Of a stretch of 5,999 bases of DNA, positions 1 to 5,875 are shown in pieces; position 1 is the first letter of the stretch; every line of letters starts with the position of its first letter. The notes under the pieces are model-generated. The model made no database searches and had not been told where the DNA came from. It saw nothing but the letters and a program-made list of their open reading frames with translations. Made by a program: the position numbers and the translations under genes. This DNA is from Acidobacteriota bacterium (GTDB taxonomy: Bacteria > Acidobacteriota > Terriglobia > Terriglobales > Acidobacteriaceae): contig JAJYSL010000268.1 of assembly GCA_021793595.1 (NCBI GenBank), positions 1 through 5,999 of the forward strand. Reading direction: 5' to 3'.

Positions 1-153
1 GGTTTTCAGATAAAGGGCGAATACGTCGGCCAGAATCGCGTTCATAGCTCCCGAAACGTCCTTGGTGGCAGCACCTTCAAGGTCGGTGGGGGTAGCCAGC
101 GGAGCCCGTTGTCTACGCTCTATGTCGTTTTTCATCTCAATAGAGTTTTCCAT
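1..153 (-). CDS. dps: Dps-family DNA-binding ferritin-like protein, N-terminal part only
   Basis: Seen: an open frame of 51 codons starts at an ATG at 153 and runs off the left edge. A strong Shine-Dalgarno (AAGGAGA at 158-164) sits at ideal spacing. The peptide opens with a charged, probably flexible tail (MENSIEMKND, then IERRQR), continues with PLATPTDL, and ends ILADVFALYLKT. In Dps proteins this last stretch belongs to the first long helix of the four-helix bundle and immediately precedes the ferroxidase-site motif (KNFHWHVSGP-like), which would lie outside the window. Family knowledge: Dps forms a dodecameric shell in the cytoplasm that oxidises ferrous iron with hydrogen peroxide, stores it, and often coats DNA in stationary phase or under stress. 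The basic N-terminal tail could contact DNA, which is inference. The gene follows a lipocalin-like gene by 57 bases on the same strand and may be the last member of that unit. Because the catalytic residues are outside the window, the call rests on the N-terminal helix alone. Confidence 0.8.
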   Translation of the reverse strand, partial: MENSIEMKNDIERRQRAPLATPTDLEGAATKDVSGAMNAILADVFALYLKT

Positions 154-210
154 ATCATCTCCTTTAATTCTCTGGACAAACATGCACCATCAGTTGCCGG
201 GGCTATACAT

Positions 211-666
211 CTAGTTTGCCTTTGCGCGCTTCCACCGGAGGTGGGAGTTCACTTTCTTACCGCCTGACTCTATCGGGTTTGCTGTGCTTAGGTAAAGAAC
301 ATCTCCTTCTATCTTCACCACGCGAGGCTGCGTCTGGCCGATCCAATTTGGAAAGAGTGAAATGAACATGGAGTGGGTGAGCGTTTTGGCCCCTTCATCG
401 ACATGGAACTCGCCTGTATAAGCGATGTACGTGGATGCTTCCTGCTTGTAGTCTTCGTCAGAACCCTTAAACCAATCTCCCGAGGCGAATGGCTTGCGAT
501 CCGGCTTGCTCAATTGCGCGGACATGTAGCCGTCCGGCGTATACATGATGATTCCCATGGGCTGCTCGCTCATGGGATAAAACGAGGGTGAACCATCGAC
601 CGGCTTCTCCTCGTACGAAATGAGCTTCCATGCTCCGATCAGTTGTTCACGAAGTCCTTTAGCCAT
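211..666 (-). CDS. Lipocalin-like domain protein (PF13924-type), 151 aa
   Basis: Seen: a complete 151-residue frame with ATG at 666, preceded by AGGAG about 8 bases upstream, and a TAG stop. The N-terminus carries the lipocalin-like G-x-W signature (LIGAWKLISYE, residues 9-19). It is followed by the block PMGIIMYTPDGYMSAQL (36-52), the strand pair around TGEFHVDEGAKTLTH (84-98), and the closing L-x-W-x-R element (LRWKR, 143-147). These are the typical elements of the small bacterial lipocalin-like domain family, and the length matches a single domain. There is no signal peptide or membrane segment, so it should be cytoplasmic. Family members are predicted eight-stranded barrels that may bind small hydrophobic ligands; no ligand or reaction can be deduced here. 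It starts 23 bases after the SDR stop codon on the same strand, so co-transcription is likely. One possibility is that it binds a substrate of the neighbouring dehydrogenase, but that is only a guess. Confidence 0.85.
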   Translation of the reverse strand: MAKGLREQLIGAWKLISYEEKPVDGSPSFYPMSEQPMGIIMYTPDGYMSAQLSKPDRKPFASGDWFKGSDEDYKQEASTYIAYTGEFHVDEGAKTLTHSMFISLFPNWIGQTQPRVVKIEGDVLYLSTANPIESGGKKVNSHLRWKRAKAN

Positions 667-689
667 GACAAATGCTCCTGGTAGTGGGA

Positions 690-1451
690 TTATGCGGCCT
701 TGAGTGCACCGTTATCGATTGGGATGACCTGCCCCGTAATCGATTTGCCTGCGTCTGAGGCGAGGAAGACACACAGCGCAGCAATGTCCTTCGGGTCCAC
801 GAACCGCTTGAGGTCCTGAGTGCTTAGTGCGGACGCCCGCTCTTCTTCCACGCTCTTGCCCTCTGCCTTTGCGCGGCCTTGAAGGACGTTCTCGATGCGC
901 TGACCTCCTACAGCTCCCGGGGCAATCGCGTTGGAGCGAATGTTGTGATCGCCTAATTCGATAGCGAGTGTTTGTGCGAAGCCGATCAGTCCTGCTTTCG
1001 CAACGTTGTAGGGGCTGCGGTTGGGATAGCCGAAGCGTCCTCCAACGGAGGACATCGTGATGATGCTTCCCGCCGCCGATTTCTTGAGATGTGGAATAGC
1101 AAGACGCGTCACATTGAACGTGCCGACCAGATCGACCGTCATCACCTCTTCCCATTTGTCTGGGTCCATCTGTTCGACAGGAGCGGTAGGGCCCGAGATG
1201 CCGGCGTTATTCACGAGCACGTCCAGGCCACCTAACGCCTCAGCTGCCGCGGGAACCATCCGCTCAATATCAGAACGTTTGCCGTTGTTGCACAATGTTG
1301 CAAGCAAGCCGGGAATCTCCTTCTTTGCGGCCGCAATCGCCTGTTCATTGATATCCGTGATGAACACCTTGGCACCGGCTGAAGAGAATGCACGAGCTAT
1401 CTCAAGGCCGATGCCCGACGCTGCCGCAGTGATAAGTACTTTTTGCACCAT
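690..1451 (-). CDS. Classical short-chain dehydrogenase/reductase (SDR), 253 aa
   Basis: Seen: I place the start at the ATG at 1451 (MVQKVLIT...). The classical SDR fold begins immediately there and AAGGAGG lies 4 bases upstream. The longer open frame back to 1562 adds 37 non-homologous residues and would cover that Shine-Dalgarno. Domain order: the cofactor loop TAAASGIG (8-15) is a variant of TGxxxGxG with Ala in the second position. Asp33 ends the second strand, which favours NAD(H) over NADP(H). NNAG is at 81-84, the catalytic Ser is near 135 (TMSS), and YNVAK at 148-152 supplies Tyr148 and Lys152. NAIAPG is at 174-179 and the C-terminus reads ITGQVIPIDNG. The length is that of the FabG-like classical group. 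It should reversibly oxidise or reduce a hydroxyl/carbonyl on an unidentified substrate in the cytosol. It lies 53 bases downstream of hdeD and 23 bases upstream of the lipocalin-like gene, all on one strand. Substrate specificity cannot be assigned. Confidence 0.93.
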   Translation of the reverse strand: MVQKVLITAAASGIGLEIARAFSSAGAKVFITDINEQAIAAAKKEIPGLLATLCNNGKRSDIERMVPAAAEALGGLDVLVNNAGISGPTAPVEQMDPDKWEEVMTVDLVGTFNVTRLAIPHLKKSAAGSIITMSSVGGRFGYPNRSPYNVAKAGLIGFAQTLAIELGDHNIRSNAIAPGAVGGQRIENVLQGRAKAEGKSVEEERASALSTQDLKRFVDPKDIAALCVFLASDAGKSITGQVIPIDNGALKAA

Positions 1452-1455
1452 GATG

Positions 1456-1463
1456 CCTCCTTC
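1456..1463 (-). promoter_or_regulatory. Strong Shine-Dalgarno deciding the SDR start
   Basis: GAAGGAGG on the minus strand ends 4 bases before the ATG at 1451. It marks that ATG, not the in-frame one at 1562, as the translation start of the SDR gene. Confidence 0.8.
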
Positions 1464-1504
1464 AATCTGGAACTGTCGGTGAGGACCGAGCCAAGAGAGG
1501 TGAG

Positions 1505-2068
1505 TCAGACTGACTCTGTGGTCAGCCGCCGCACGGCAAACGCCACGAACATCTGCGAGCACCCGGTAGTAATTAAGTTAATTCCGATGAACAGGCCGAT
1601 AATCCACAGGGCCGCCATAGGCCACTGCGCCCAGACCAGTATCCCGAGGATCAGGGTGATGATGCCGTCCACAAGCATCCAGCTCGAGCCTGGGACCCGC
1701 ATCGTCAAAGCGGCAACAATACGAAAGATACCAGTCACAATGAAATACATGGCCAGAAGCAGCGTCATCACCAGCAGACCCGCCAGTGAGTTCCGCAGCA
1801 GCATGATACCCACGATGAACGAAAACACCGCATCCAGCACATGCAGGAAAAAGTGGCTGCCCTTCCGATGACGAAGTGCCTGCACCGCCTCGATGATGCC
1901 GGCGAAGATCAACACCCAGCCGAAGAAAATTATGGAGATTACGGAAACAGCGACTGAGTCGATCAGGGCAATCACGCCCAGAAAGATCAGTACAATCCCC
2001 AGCGCAAGCAGCCACCCCCAGTTTCGGCGCAACTCATGCACGCCAGTATCGAAAACGGTCGACGTCAT
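1505..2068 (-). CDS. hdeD: HdeD/DUF308 family membrane protein, 187 aa
   Basis: Seen: ATG at 2068 with GAAGGAGA about 6 bases upstream, and a TGA stop. The protein is almost entirely hydrophobic, with six predicted membrane spans: about 18-38, 42-66, 72-92, 96-119, 129-149 and 153-178. Short polar turns separate them, such as RHRKGSH at 66-72. The three repeated pairs of helices, with motifs like WLLALGIVLIFLGVIAL, the FFGWVLIFAGIIEAVQAL block and SWMLVDGIITLILGILV, are the pattern of the HdeD family. Known role: E. coli HdeD is an inner-membrane protein in the acid-resistance island and contributes to acid tolerance at high cell density by an unknown mechanism. Many soil bacteria carry homologues without the rest of that island, and this window shows no hdeA or hdeB. 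It is the first gene of the minus-strand run HdeD-SDR-lipocalin-Dps, with 138 bases between it and the reductase pseudogene upstream, so its promoter probably lies there. I could not pick a convincing -35/-10 pair. Confidence 0.9.
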   Translation of the reverse strand: MTSTVFDTGVHELRRNWGWLLALGIVLIFLGVIALIDSVAVSVISIIFFGWVLIFAGIIEAVQALRHRKGSHFFLHVLDAVFSFIVGIMLLRNSLAGLLVMTLLLAMYFIVTGIFRIVAALTMRVPGSSWMLVDGIITLILGILVWAQWPMAALWIIGLFIGINLITTGCSQMFVAFAVRRLTTESV

Positions 2069-2206
2069 AGCAGTCTCCTTCGGGTTGAAAACACTCTAGA
2101 TTGCAAGCAGCAAGGTAAGCGCGAATCCAAGTCGTAACTTGCCAGCGCGTGCCTATTCCAAGTAATCGCATCTTTTGCTTTCTGTTTGCACGACGATGCT
2201 ACCTCT

Positions 2207-2799
2207 TCAAGTGGTCGTCAAATCGTGAAGCAACTTGAAACCTATTTGCGTACCCATTCCCAACCCATGGCCAAGTTGAATATTGAGGTATCCAAGAGGC
2301 TCCAGCAGGCGTGCGTTCGCGAGTGGGCCAGCATCAATCGCATCAAAGCCGATGCCGCGCGCGAGTTCGAGCACGCGTTCTTTGCACCAGCGTCGTCTCC
2401 GGCGACAAAAGCGGTGAGCTGCTGGTCGCCCAATCTCCCGGTCTCCATGTGCTGGGCGAAAATCGTGTTGAACGCTTTCACCACACGTGCTTTCGGGGCT
2501 TTCTTCTGAAGCTCCTCCGCCCCGCTTGTGGTGAAACCGATGGCCCATTGCATACCCACTCCGAGCGCGTCGGTGACGTCGACCAGCGTCTCACCGTCGA
2601 ACGAACTGTCTGCTTCTTTAAGCACACTGTCGATTGCCTGGAAAGGTACCGCGAGAATGGCAATCTCCGCCCAGAGGGCGGTCTCACGCACTTGCTCGTT
2701 GCCTATCGCCTTCACATCGTGGCCAGCCGTTTTAAGACCACGCGCGAGTGCGCTTCCTACGTGACCATTGCCAATAATGCCAATCCGTTTCTTTGTCAT
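2207..2799 (-). pseudogene. NADP/F420-type oxidoreductase with Rossmann fold, frameshifted
   Basis: Seen: the ATG at 2799 overlaps the stop codon of the upstream NDH-2 gene (ATGA, 2796-2799). The first 140 residues read like the F420-dependent NADP reductase-like family (PF03807 type). GNGHVG (10-15) is the dinucleotide-binding loop, ILAVPFQAIDSVL follows near 48-60, then VVKAFNTIFAQHM (106-118) and AFVAGDDAGAK (130-140). After Lys140 this frame turns into unrelated sequence and stops at 2242. The expected continuation (ERVLELARGIG, DAGPLANARLLEPL, GHGLGMGTQIGFKLL) is present in the -1 frame and ends with a TGA at 2207. Joining the two parts at 2380-2385 (GCAAAG) restores a 197-residue protein of normal length, so one A appears to be missing there. 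The product would be a soluble nucleotide-dependent reductase of unknown substrate. Translation appears coupled to NDH-2. The lesion could be a true mutation or an assembly/sequencing error. A programmed -1 shift is less likely because GCA AAG is a poor slippery site. Confidence 0.85.
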
Positions 2800-4127
2800 T
2801 TTGCCCCTTTCAGTTTCTTATCTTCTTCGTCATCTTTCCAATTGATCGGGGCGGGACGATCGAGGATTTGATCGACCTGCACGTTGCCAAAATAGTCCCA
2901 GGCCCATTCCACAAATGCTTCGACCTGTGCGCGTACCGTTGTAAGCAGAACAGCATGTACGCCAAGCCAAGCAGCGAAGGCAATTGGGCCGGTGAGTTCG
3001 TGGCGGTGCTCGCCAACCTCAGCGACGGCTGCGTTGCGCCCGATCATAGCCATGATTCCTTTATCGAGGTAGTCGAACGGCTTGACTGGCTTTCCCGAGA
3101 GCTTGGCCGCGATGTATTTCGCGCAATACTTGCCCGATTGTTCCGCGACGGATGCAAGTTGGGGCAGGGGCTTGCCGTCCTTTCCGCTGATGTTCGCAAA
3201 ATCTCCCAGAGCGTACACGCCGGGAAAGCCCTCGACGCTGAAGTCCGCTTGCACATCGATGCGTCCGCCATGTCCGCCGTTAACGCCCAGACTGCCAGCC
3301 AGCGAACTCGCCTTTAAGCCGCCAGCCCAAATTACCGTTCGACTCGCAATTGTGGTTCCGTCCGAAAGCAGGACGCCGTCGGATGTAACCTCTTTCACGG
3401 CGGCCCCCAGGCGCATTTGTACGCCATGCTTCTCCAGCATTTTGGCGGCATACGCCTGGGACTTTGGGGAAAATGTGCTGAGTACGCTGCGGCCCATATC
3501 GACCAGGAAAACCTGAGCTTTGCTCAAATCCAGATCTCTGTATTCGCCTTTCAACATCCGCTGCACCATGTCGCCAAGCGTCCCAGCCGTCTCCGCGCCA
3601 GTGGGGCCCGCCCCCACCACCACGAAATTCAACGCTCCCCTGGCGATCAAAGAGGGGTCGCGGTCGGAGGATTCGAGAGCCTCCAGGATGCGCGATCGGA
3701 GCACTTCGGCGTCCTGAAGGGAGTACAACGGAAAAGCATGCTTGTCGGCCCCTGGCGTCTCAAAGAAATTTACCTGTGATCCTGCCGCAAGCACGAGGAA
3801 ATCGCCCTGATACTTTCGTCCTTCCGCGGTTTCGACGGTGCGCGTCTTGAGATCGGCCGAAACCACCTCGGCCATCTTCACATCCACGTTGGAGTGGTTT
3901 GCAAGAACATTGCGCAAAGCAAAGGCCGCATTGCTTGGTGCCAACACGGCGGTGGCCACCTGATACAGCAGCGGCTGGAACTGTTGATAGTTATTCCTGT
4001 CGATCAACGTGATCCGCACATTGGAATGCGAAGCCAGCTTGCGAGCACAGTTCAGTCCGGCAAAGCCTCCGCCAACGATCACAACGTGCTTCATGGTTCG
4101 CGATTCCGATGTTGTGGGTTTGGACAC
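2796..4127 (-). CDS. Type II NADH dehydrogenase-like FAD-dependent oxidoreductase (NDH-2), 443 aa
   Basis: Seen: the first dinucleotide loop is GGGFAG (19-24), for FAD. The second is GAGPTG (172-177), for NAD(P)H. The late FAD-contact motif ALGDF is at 306-310. PQLASVAEQSG (322-332) matches the quinone-site region of NDH-2 enzymes. The C-terminus WLGVHAVLLTTVRAQVEAF, followed by EWAWDYFG, is the usual membrane-associating segment. Order and length are normal for the family. Role: oxidises NADH at the cytoplasmic face of the membrane and passes electrons to quinone without pumping protons. Start: I use GTG at 4127 because GGGAG lies 6 bases upstream (4134-4138). The in-frame ATG at 4094 also gives a complete FAD domain (MKHVVIVGGG) but has only a weak ribosome site. 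Neighbours: its TGA overlaps the ATG of the frameshifted NADP reductase. A promoter candidate lies just upstream, and pirin is divergent. Related sulfide:quinone reductases are less likely, as the expected redox cysteine pair is absent. Confidence 0.92.
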   Translation of the reverse strand: MSKPTTSESRTMKHVVIVGGGFAGLNCARKLASHSNVRITLIDRNNYQQFQPLLYQVATAVLAPSNAAFALRNVLANHSNVDVKMAEVVSADLKTRTVETAEGRKYQGDFLVLAAGSQVNFFETPGADKHAFPLYSLQDAEVLRSRILEALESSDRDPSLIARGALNFVVVGAGPTGAETAGTLGDMVQRMLKGEYRDLDLSKAQVFLVDMGRSVLSTFSPKSQAYAAKMLEKHGVQMRLGAAVKEVTSDGVLLSDGTTIASRTVIWAGGLKASSLAGSLGVNGGHGGRIDVQADFSVEGFPGVYALGDFANISGKDGKPLPQLASVAEQSGKYCAKYIAAKLSGKPVKPFDYLDKGIMAMIGRNAAVAEVGEHRHELTGPIAFAAWLGVHAVLLTTVRAQVEAFVEWAWDYFGNVQVDQILDRPAPINWKDDEEDKKLKGAK

Positions 4128-4133
4128 GGGTGA

Positions 4134-4138
4134 CTCCC
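4134..4138 (-). promoter_or_regulatory. Shine-Dalgarno supporting a GTG start for NDH-2
   Basis: GGGAG on the minus strand lies 6 bases before the GTG at 4127. The alternative ATG at 4094 has only a weak GGAA-type match in front of it. This favours the GTG start and an 11-residue polar extension before the FAD-binding strand. Confidence 0.5.
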
Positions 4139-4157
4139 ATCACCACAGGCGGATCGG

Positions 4158-4187
4158 AGTATACGACCAAAATACCGACGAGCACAA
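4158..4187 (-). promoter_or_regulatory. Candidate promoter for the NDH-2 / reductase unit
   Basis: On the minus strand, TTGTGC (4187-4182) and TATACT (4163-4158) are separated by 18 bases. The -10 element matches the housekeeping consensus in five of six positions, while the -35 matches only its first three. Transcription would begin near 4150, leaving a short leader that includes the GGGAG ribosome site before the GTG at 4127. This is a pattern match only; no operator was recognised. Confidence 0.4.
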
Positions 4188-4528
4188 GTTAGAGAGAGGC
4201 ATCGTGCACTATGAGAGTACATGGAAGAAAAAGTAATAAATGCCTTTGTGTGGCGCACGGCGAAACACAGGATCGGCGATTTCGGTTTCAGAATTCGGAT
4301 GTTCCCGGCTTGAGCTGATCGTCCACGGCCATGGTGACCTTGCCAACCCACCCTCTATGCGCATTTCTCGCGGACAGTCTCTACACGGTGAAGGCGACGG
4401 AGCCAGGATTCATAGACCTACGCTCGCAGCTCGAACCCGGCAACAAAACCAGCCAACGCTGACCGCATTCCCTGGAGCAAGCGTAGACTCGTAGTCCGGA
4501 AGGAAAACTCCCAGTTCTGGAGGCCAAC

Positions 4529-5431
4529 ATGTCCATTCGTCCAGTGAAGCGGCTTATCCAATCGAAGCCAACCTTGGAAGGTGCAGGCGTACACCTGCGC
4601 CGCGCATTCGGCTTCGACAATACGTCCGAGTTCGACCCCTTTCTCCTGCTCGACGACTTCCGCAATGACGTTCCAGCGGACTATCTGGCGGGCTTTCCGT
4701 GGCATCCGCATCGCGGCATTGAAACGATCACTTATGTTCTGGCCGGAACCGTGGAACACGGCGACAGTATGGGAAACAAAGGGGCCATAGCCGCTGGTGA
4801 TGTGCAGTGGATGACGGCGGGGAGCGGAATCATTCATCAGGAGATGCCCAAGGGCGATCAAACGGGACGCATGCATGGATTTCAGTTATGGGCGAACCTC
4901 CCCTCTGCGCAGAAGATGACGCCTCCGCGCTACCAGGAGATAAAGGCACTCGACATTCCTGAAATCAAGGATGATGACAGCACGCAAGTCCGTGTCATCT
5001 GCGGAGATTTCTGGGGCAAGGTTGGCCCCGTTGAGGGCATCGCAACCAACCCGACCTACATCGATGTGTCTGTCGCTCCGGGCCGAAGAAAGACACTCCC
5101 GGTGGAGACCATGCGACACGCATTCGCCTATGTCTTCGGAGGATCAGGGAAATTCTGCAATGCATCCGGCCCCCTCGCAGTCCCGACCGAGGGAGTGAAA
5201 TGGCTGGACACAAATCCTCCTTCGGCAGTAAACGATCGCTCACTTGTACTCTTTGATAGTGGGGATGAGATTACGGTACAAGCAGGAGACGATGGAATCC
5301 GCTTTCTGCTCGTCTCGGGTAGGCCACTTCAAGAGCCCGTAGCCTGGTACGGCCCGATCGTCATGAACACTCAGGAACAGCTCCGGCATGCGTTTGAGGA
5401 ACTCAATGAAGGAACGTTCTTGAAATCGTAA
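4529..5431 (+). CDS. Pirin family cupin protein, 300 aa
   Basis: Seen: ATG at 4529 with GGAGG 5 bases upstream, and a TAA stop. The N-terminal cupin domain contains the family signature PWHPHRGIETITYVL (57-71) and the block DVQWMTAGSGIIHQEMP (91-107). The four metal ligands of pirins align as His59, His61, His103 and Glu105, so the iron site appears intact. GFQLWANLP (117-125) follows. The C-terminal half carries the second cupin domain and ends in GRPLQEPVAWYGPIVMNT (264-281), also characteristic. The length is typical. Family knowledge: pirins are cytosolic, usually Fe(II)-binding bicupins. Some bacterial members, such as E. coli YhhW, have quercetin 2,3-dioxygenase activity, and others act as redox-sensitive regulators. 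The natural substrate is generally unknown and cannot be read from sequence. The gene stands alone on the plus strand with its own upstream region. A DoxX-like remnant follows on the same strand. Confidence 0.95.
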   Translation: MSIRPVKRLIQSKPTLEGAGVHLRRAFGFDNTSEFDPFLLLDDFRNDVPADYLAGFPWHPHRGIETITYVLAGTVEHGDSMGNKGAIAAGDVQWMTAGSGIIHQEMPKGDQTGRMHGFQLWANLPSAQKMTPPRYQEIKALDIPEIKDDDSTQVRVICGDFWGKVGPVEGIATNPTYIDVSVAPGRRKTLPVETMRHAFAYVFGGSGKFCNASGPLAVPTEGVKWLDTNPPSAVNDRSLVLFDSGDEITVQAGDDGIRFLLVSGRPLQEPVAWYGPIVMNTQEQLRHAFEELNEGTFLKS

Positions 5432-5453
5432 GCAGGTTCATAGCATCTTCGTA

Positions 5454-5867
5454 ATGCCTGGGCGGGGAGCCACATGCGAATCCAGGAAGAGGTCGGCAGA
5501 TCGGACGTGTTCTGGGTGTCGGCGCTATGCTTGGCGAACAGTAGAATCCTGCGCCACGGTTTCCGCTCGCATTCCCGTACCGGTGGTCAGCGCAATCTTT
5601 GTTTCCTCAGTGGAATGTGTCTTCGGCGCGTTGCTCGTGGTCGGCTTGCTTGCTCCACTTTGTTGCCTAATGCTGACCTTTGTTATGGTTGGAGCGCTAT
5701 CGACCACAGTGTTGCGCGGTATCAAGGTGCGATCGGCAGTTAGCTGGCTTTCCGAGTTTCTGTACCTGCCGGAAGTCCTTTATATTGTAATCCTGGTGTG
5801 GCTATTGCTTTCTGGACCAGGCTGGTTCAGCCTGGATCATCTACTGCTGTCTTCGCCATCTCAGTGA
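5454..5867 (+). pseudogene. DoxX-like membrane protein, N-terminally degraded remnant
   Basis: Seen: from about 5571 the frame reads like the central and C-terminal part of DoxX family proteins. IPVPVVSAIFVSSVE, then CVFGALLVVGLLAPL, a second hydrophobic span, FLYLPEVLYIVILVWLLLSGPG and finally FSLDHLL cover roughly residues 40-131 of the open frame. Three membrane spans can be seen, at about 45-66, 67-88 and 103-121. The first 39 residues from the ATG at 5454 are polar and rich in arginine and cysteine, with nothing like the first membrane helix of the family. No Shine-Dalgarno precedes that ATG, and the other two frames do not supply the missing helix either. I therefore read this as a remnant that has lost its N-terminus, not a working gene. 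DoxX proteins are small four-helix membrane proteins linked to quinone or redox functions. The frame starts 22 bases after pirin and stops 9 bases before the end of a group II intron on the opposite strand. A short but functional variant cannot be excluded. Confidence 0.6.
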
Positions 5868-5875
5868 ATCTCCAA

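Larger units (their letters stand above)
4128..4528. other. Non-coding divergent intergenic region between NDH-2 and pirin
   Basis: These 401 bases separate the divergently transcribed NDH-2 and pirin genes. The short open frames across it have no recognisable domain, no good ribosome site and arginine/serine-rich composition typical of chance frames. The left end holds the NDH-2 promoter candidate. On the right, a possible weak pirin promoter (CTGACC and TAGACT with a 19-base spacer, near 4459-4489) precedes the GGAGG ribosome site at 4519-4523. No hairpin terminator, riboswitch or operator was recognised. Confidence 0.55.

Noticed and set aside
1452..1562. Longer N-terminus of the SDR starting at ATG 1562
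   Set aside because: The extra 37 residues do not resemble SDRs and would cover the strong Shine-Dalgarno at 1456-1463. The frame also begins inside the hdeD coding region.
1443..1871. 142-residue plus-strand open frame
   Set aside because: It is antisense to the hdeD and SDR genes, which have strong family matches and ribosome sites.
2069..2206. Promoter or terminator between the reductase pseudogene and hdeD
   Set aside because: Function is likely from position, but I found no convincing -35/-10 pair and no hairpin followed by a T run.
2378..2387. Programmed -1 ribosomal frameshift at GCA AAG
   Set aside because: The A-site AAG could slip to AAA, but the P-site GCA to TGC re-pairing is poor, so this is not a proper X XXY YYZ heptamer. 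No clear pseudoknot or stem follows. A lost base is simpler.
4416..4487. Inverted repeat CTACGCT / AGCGTAG upstream of pirin as an operator
   Set aside because: Arms of only 7 bases, widely separated, with flanks that do not extend the match. This is expected by chance.
4240..4494. 84-residue plus-strand open frame in the intergenic region
   Set aside because: No ribosome site, no recognisable domain and chance-like composition.
4418..4876. 152-residue minus-strand open frame opposite the start of pirin
   Set aside because: It lies antisense to a clearly real pirin gene, has no family features and looks like a shadow frame.
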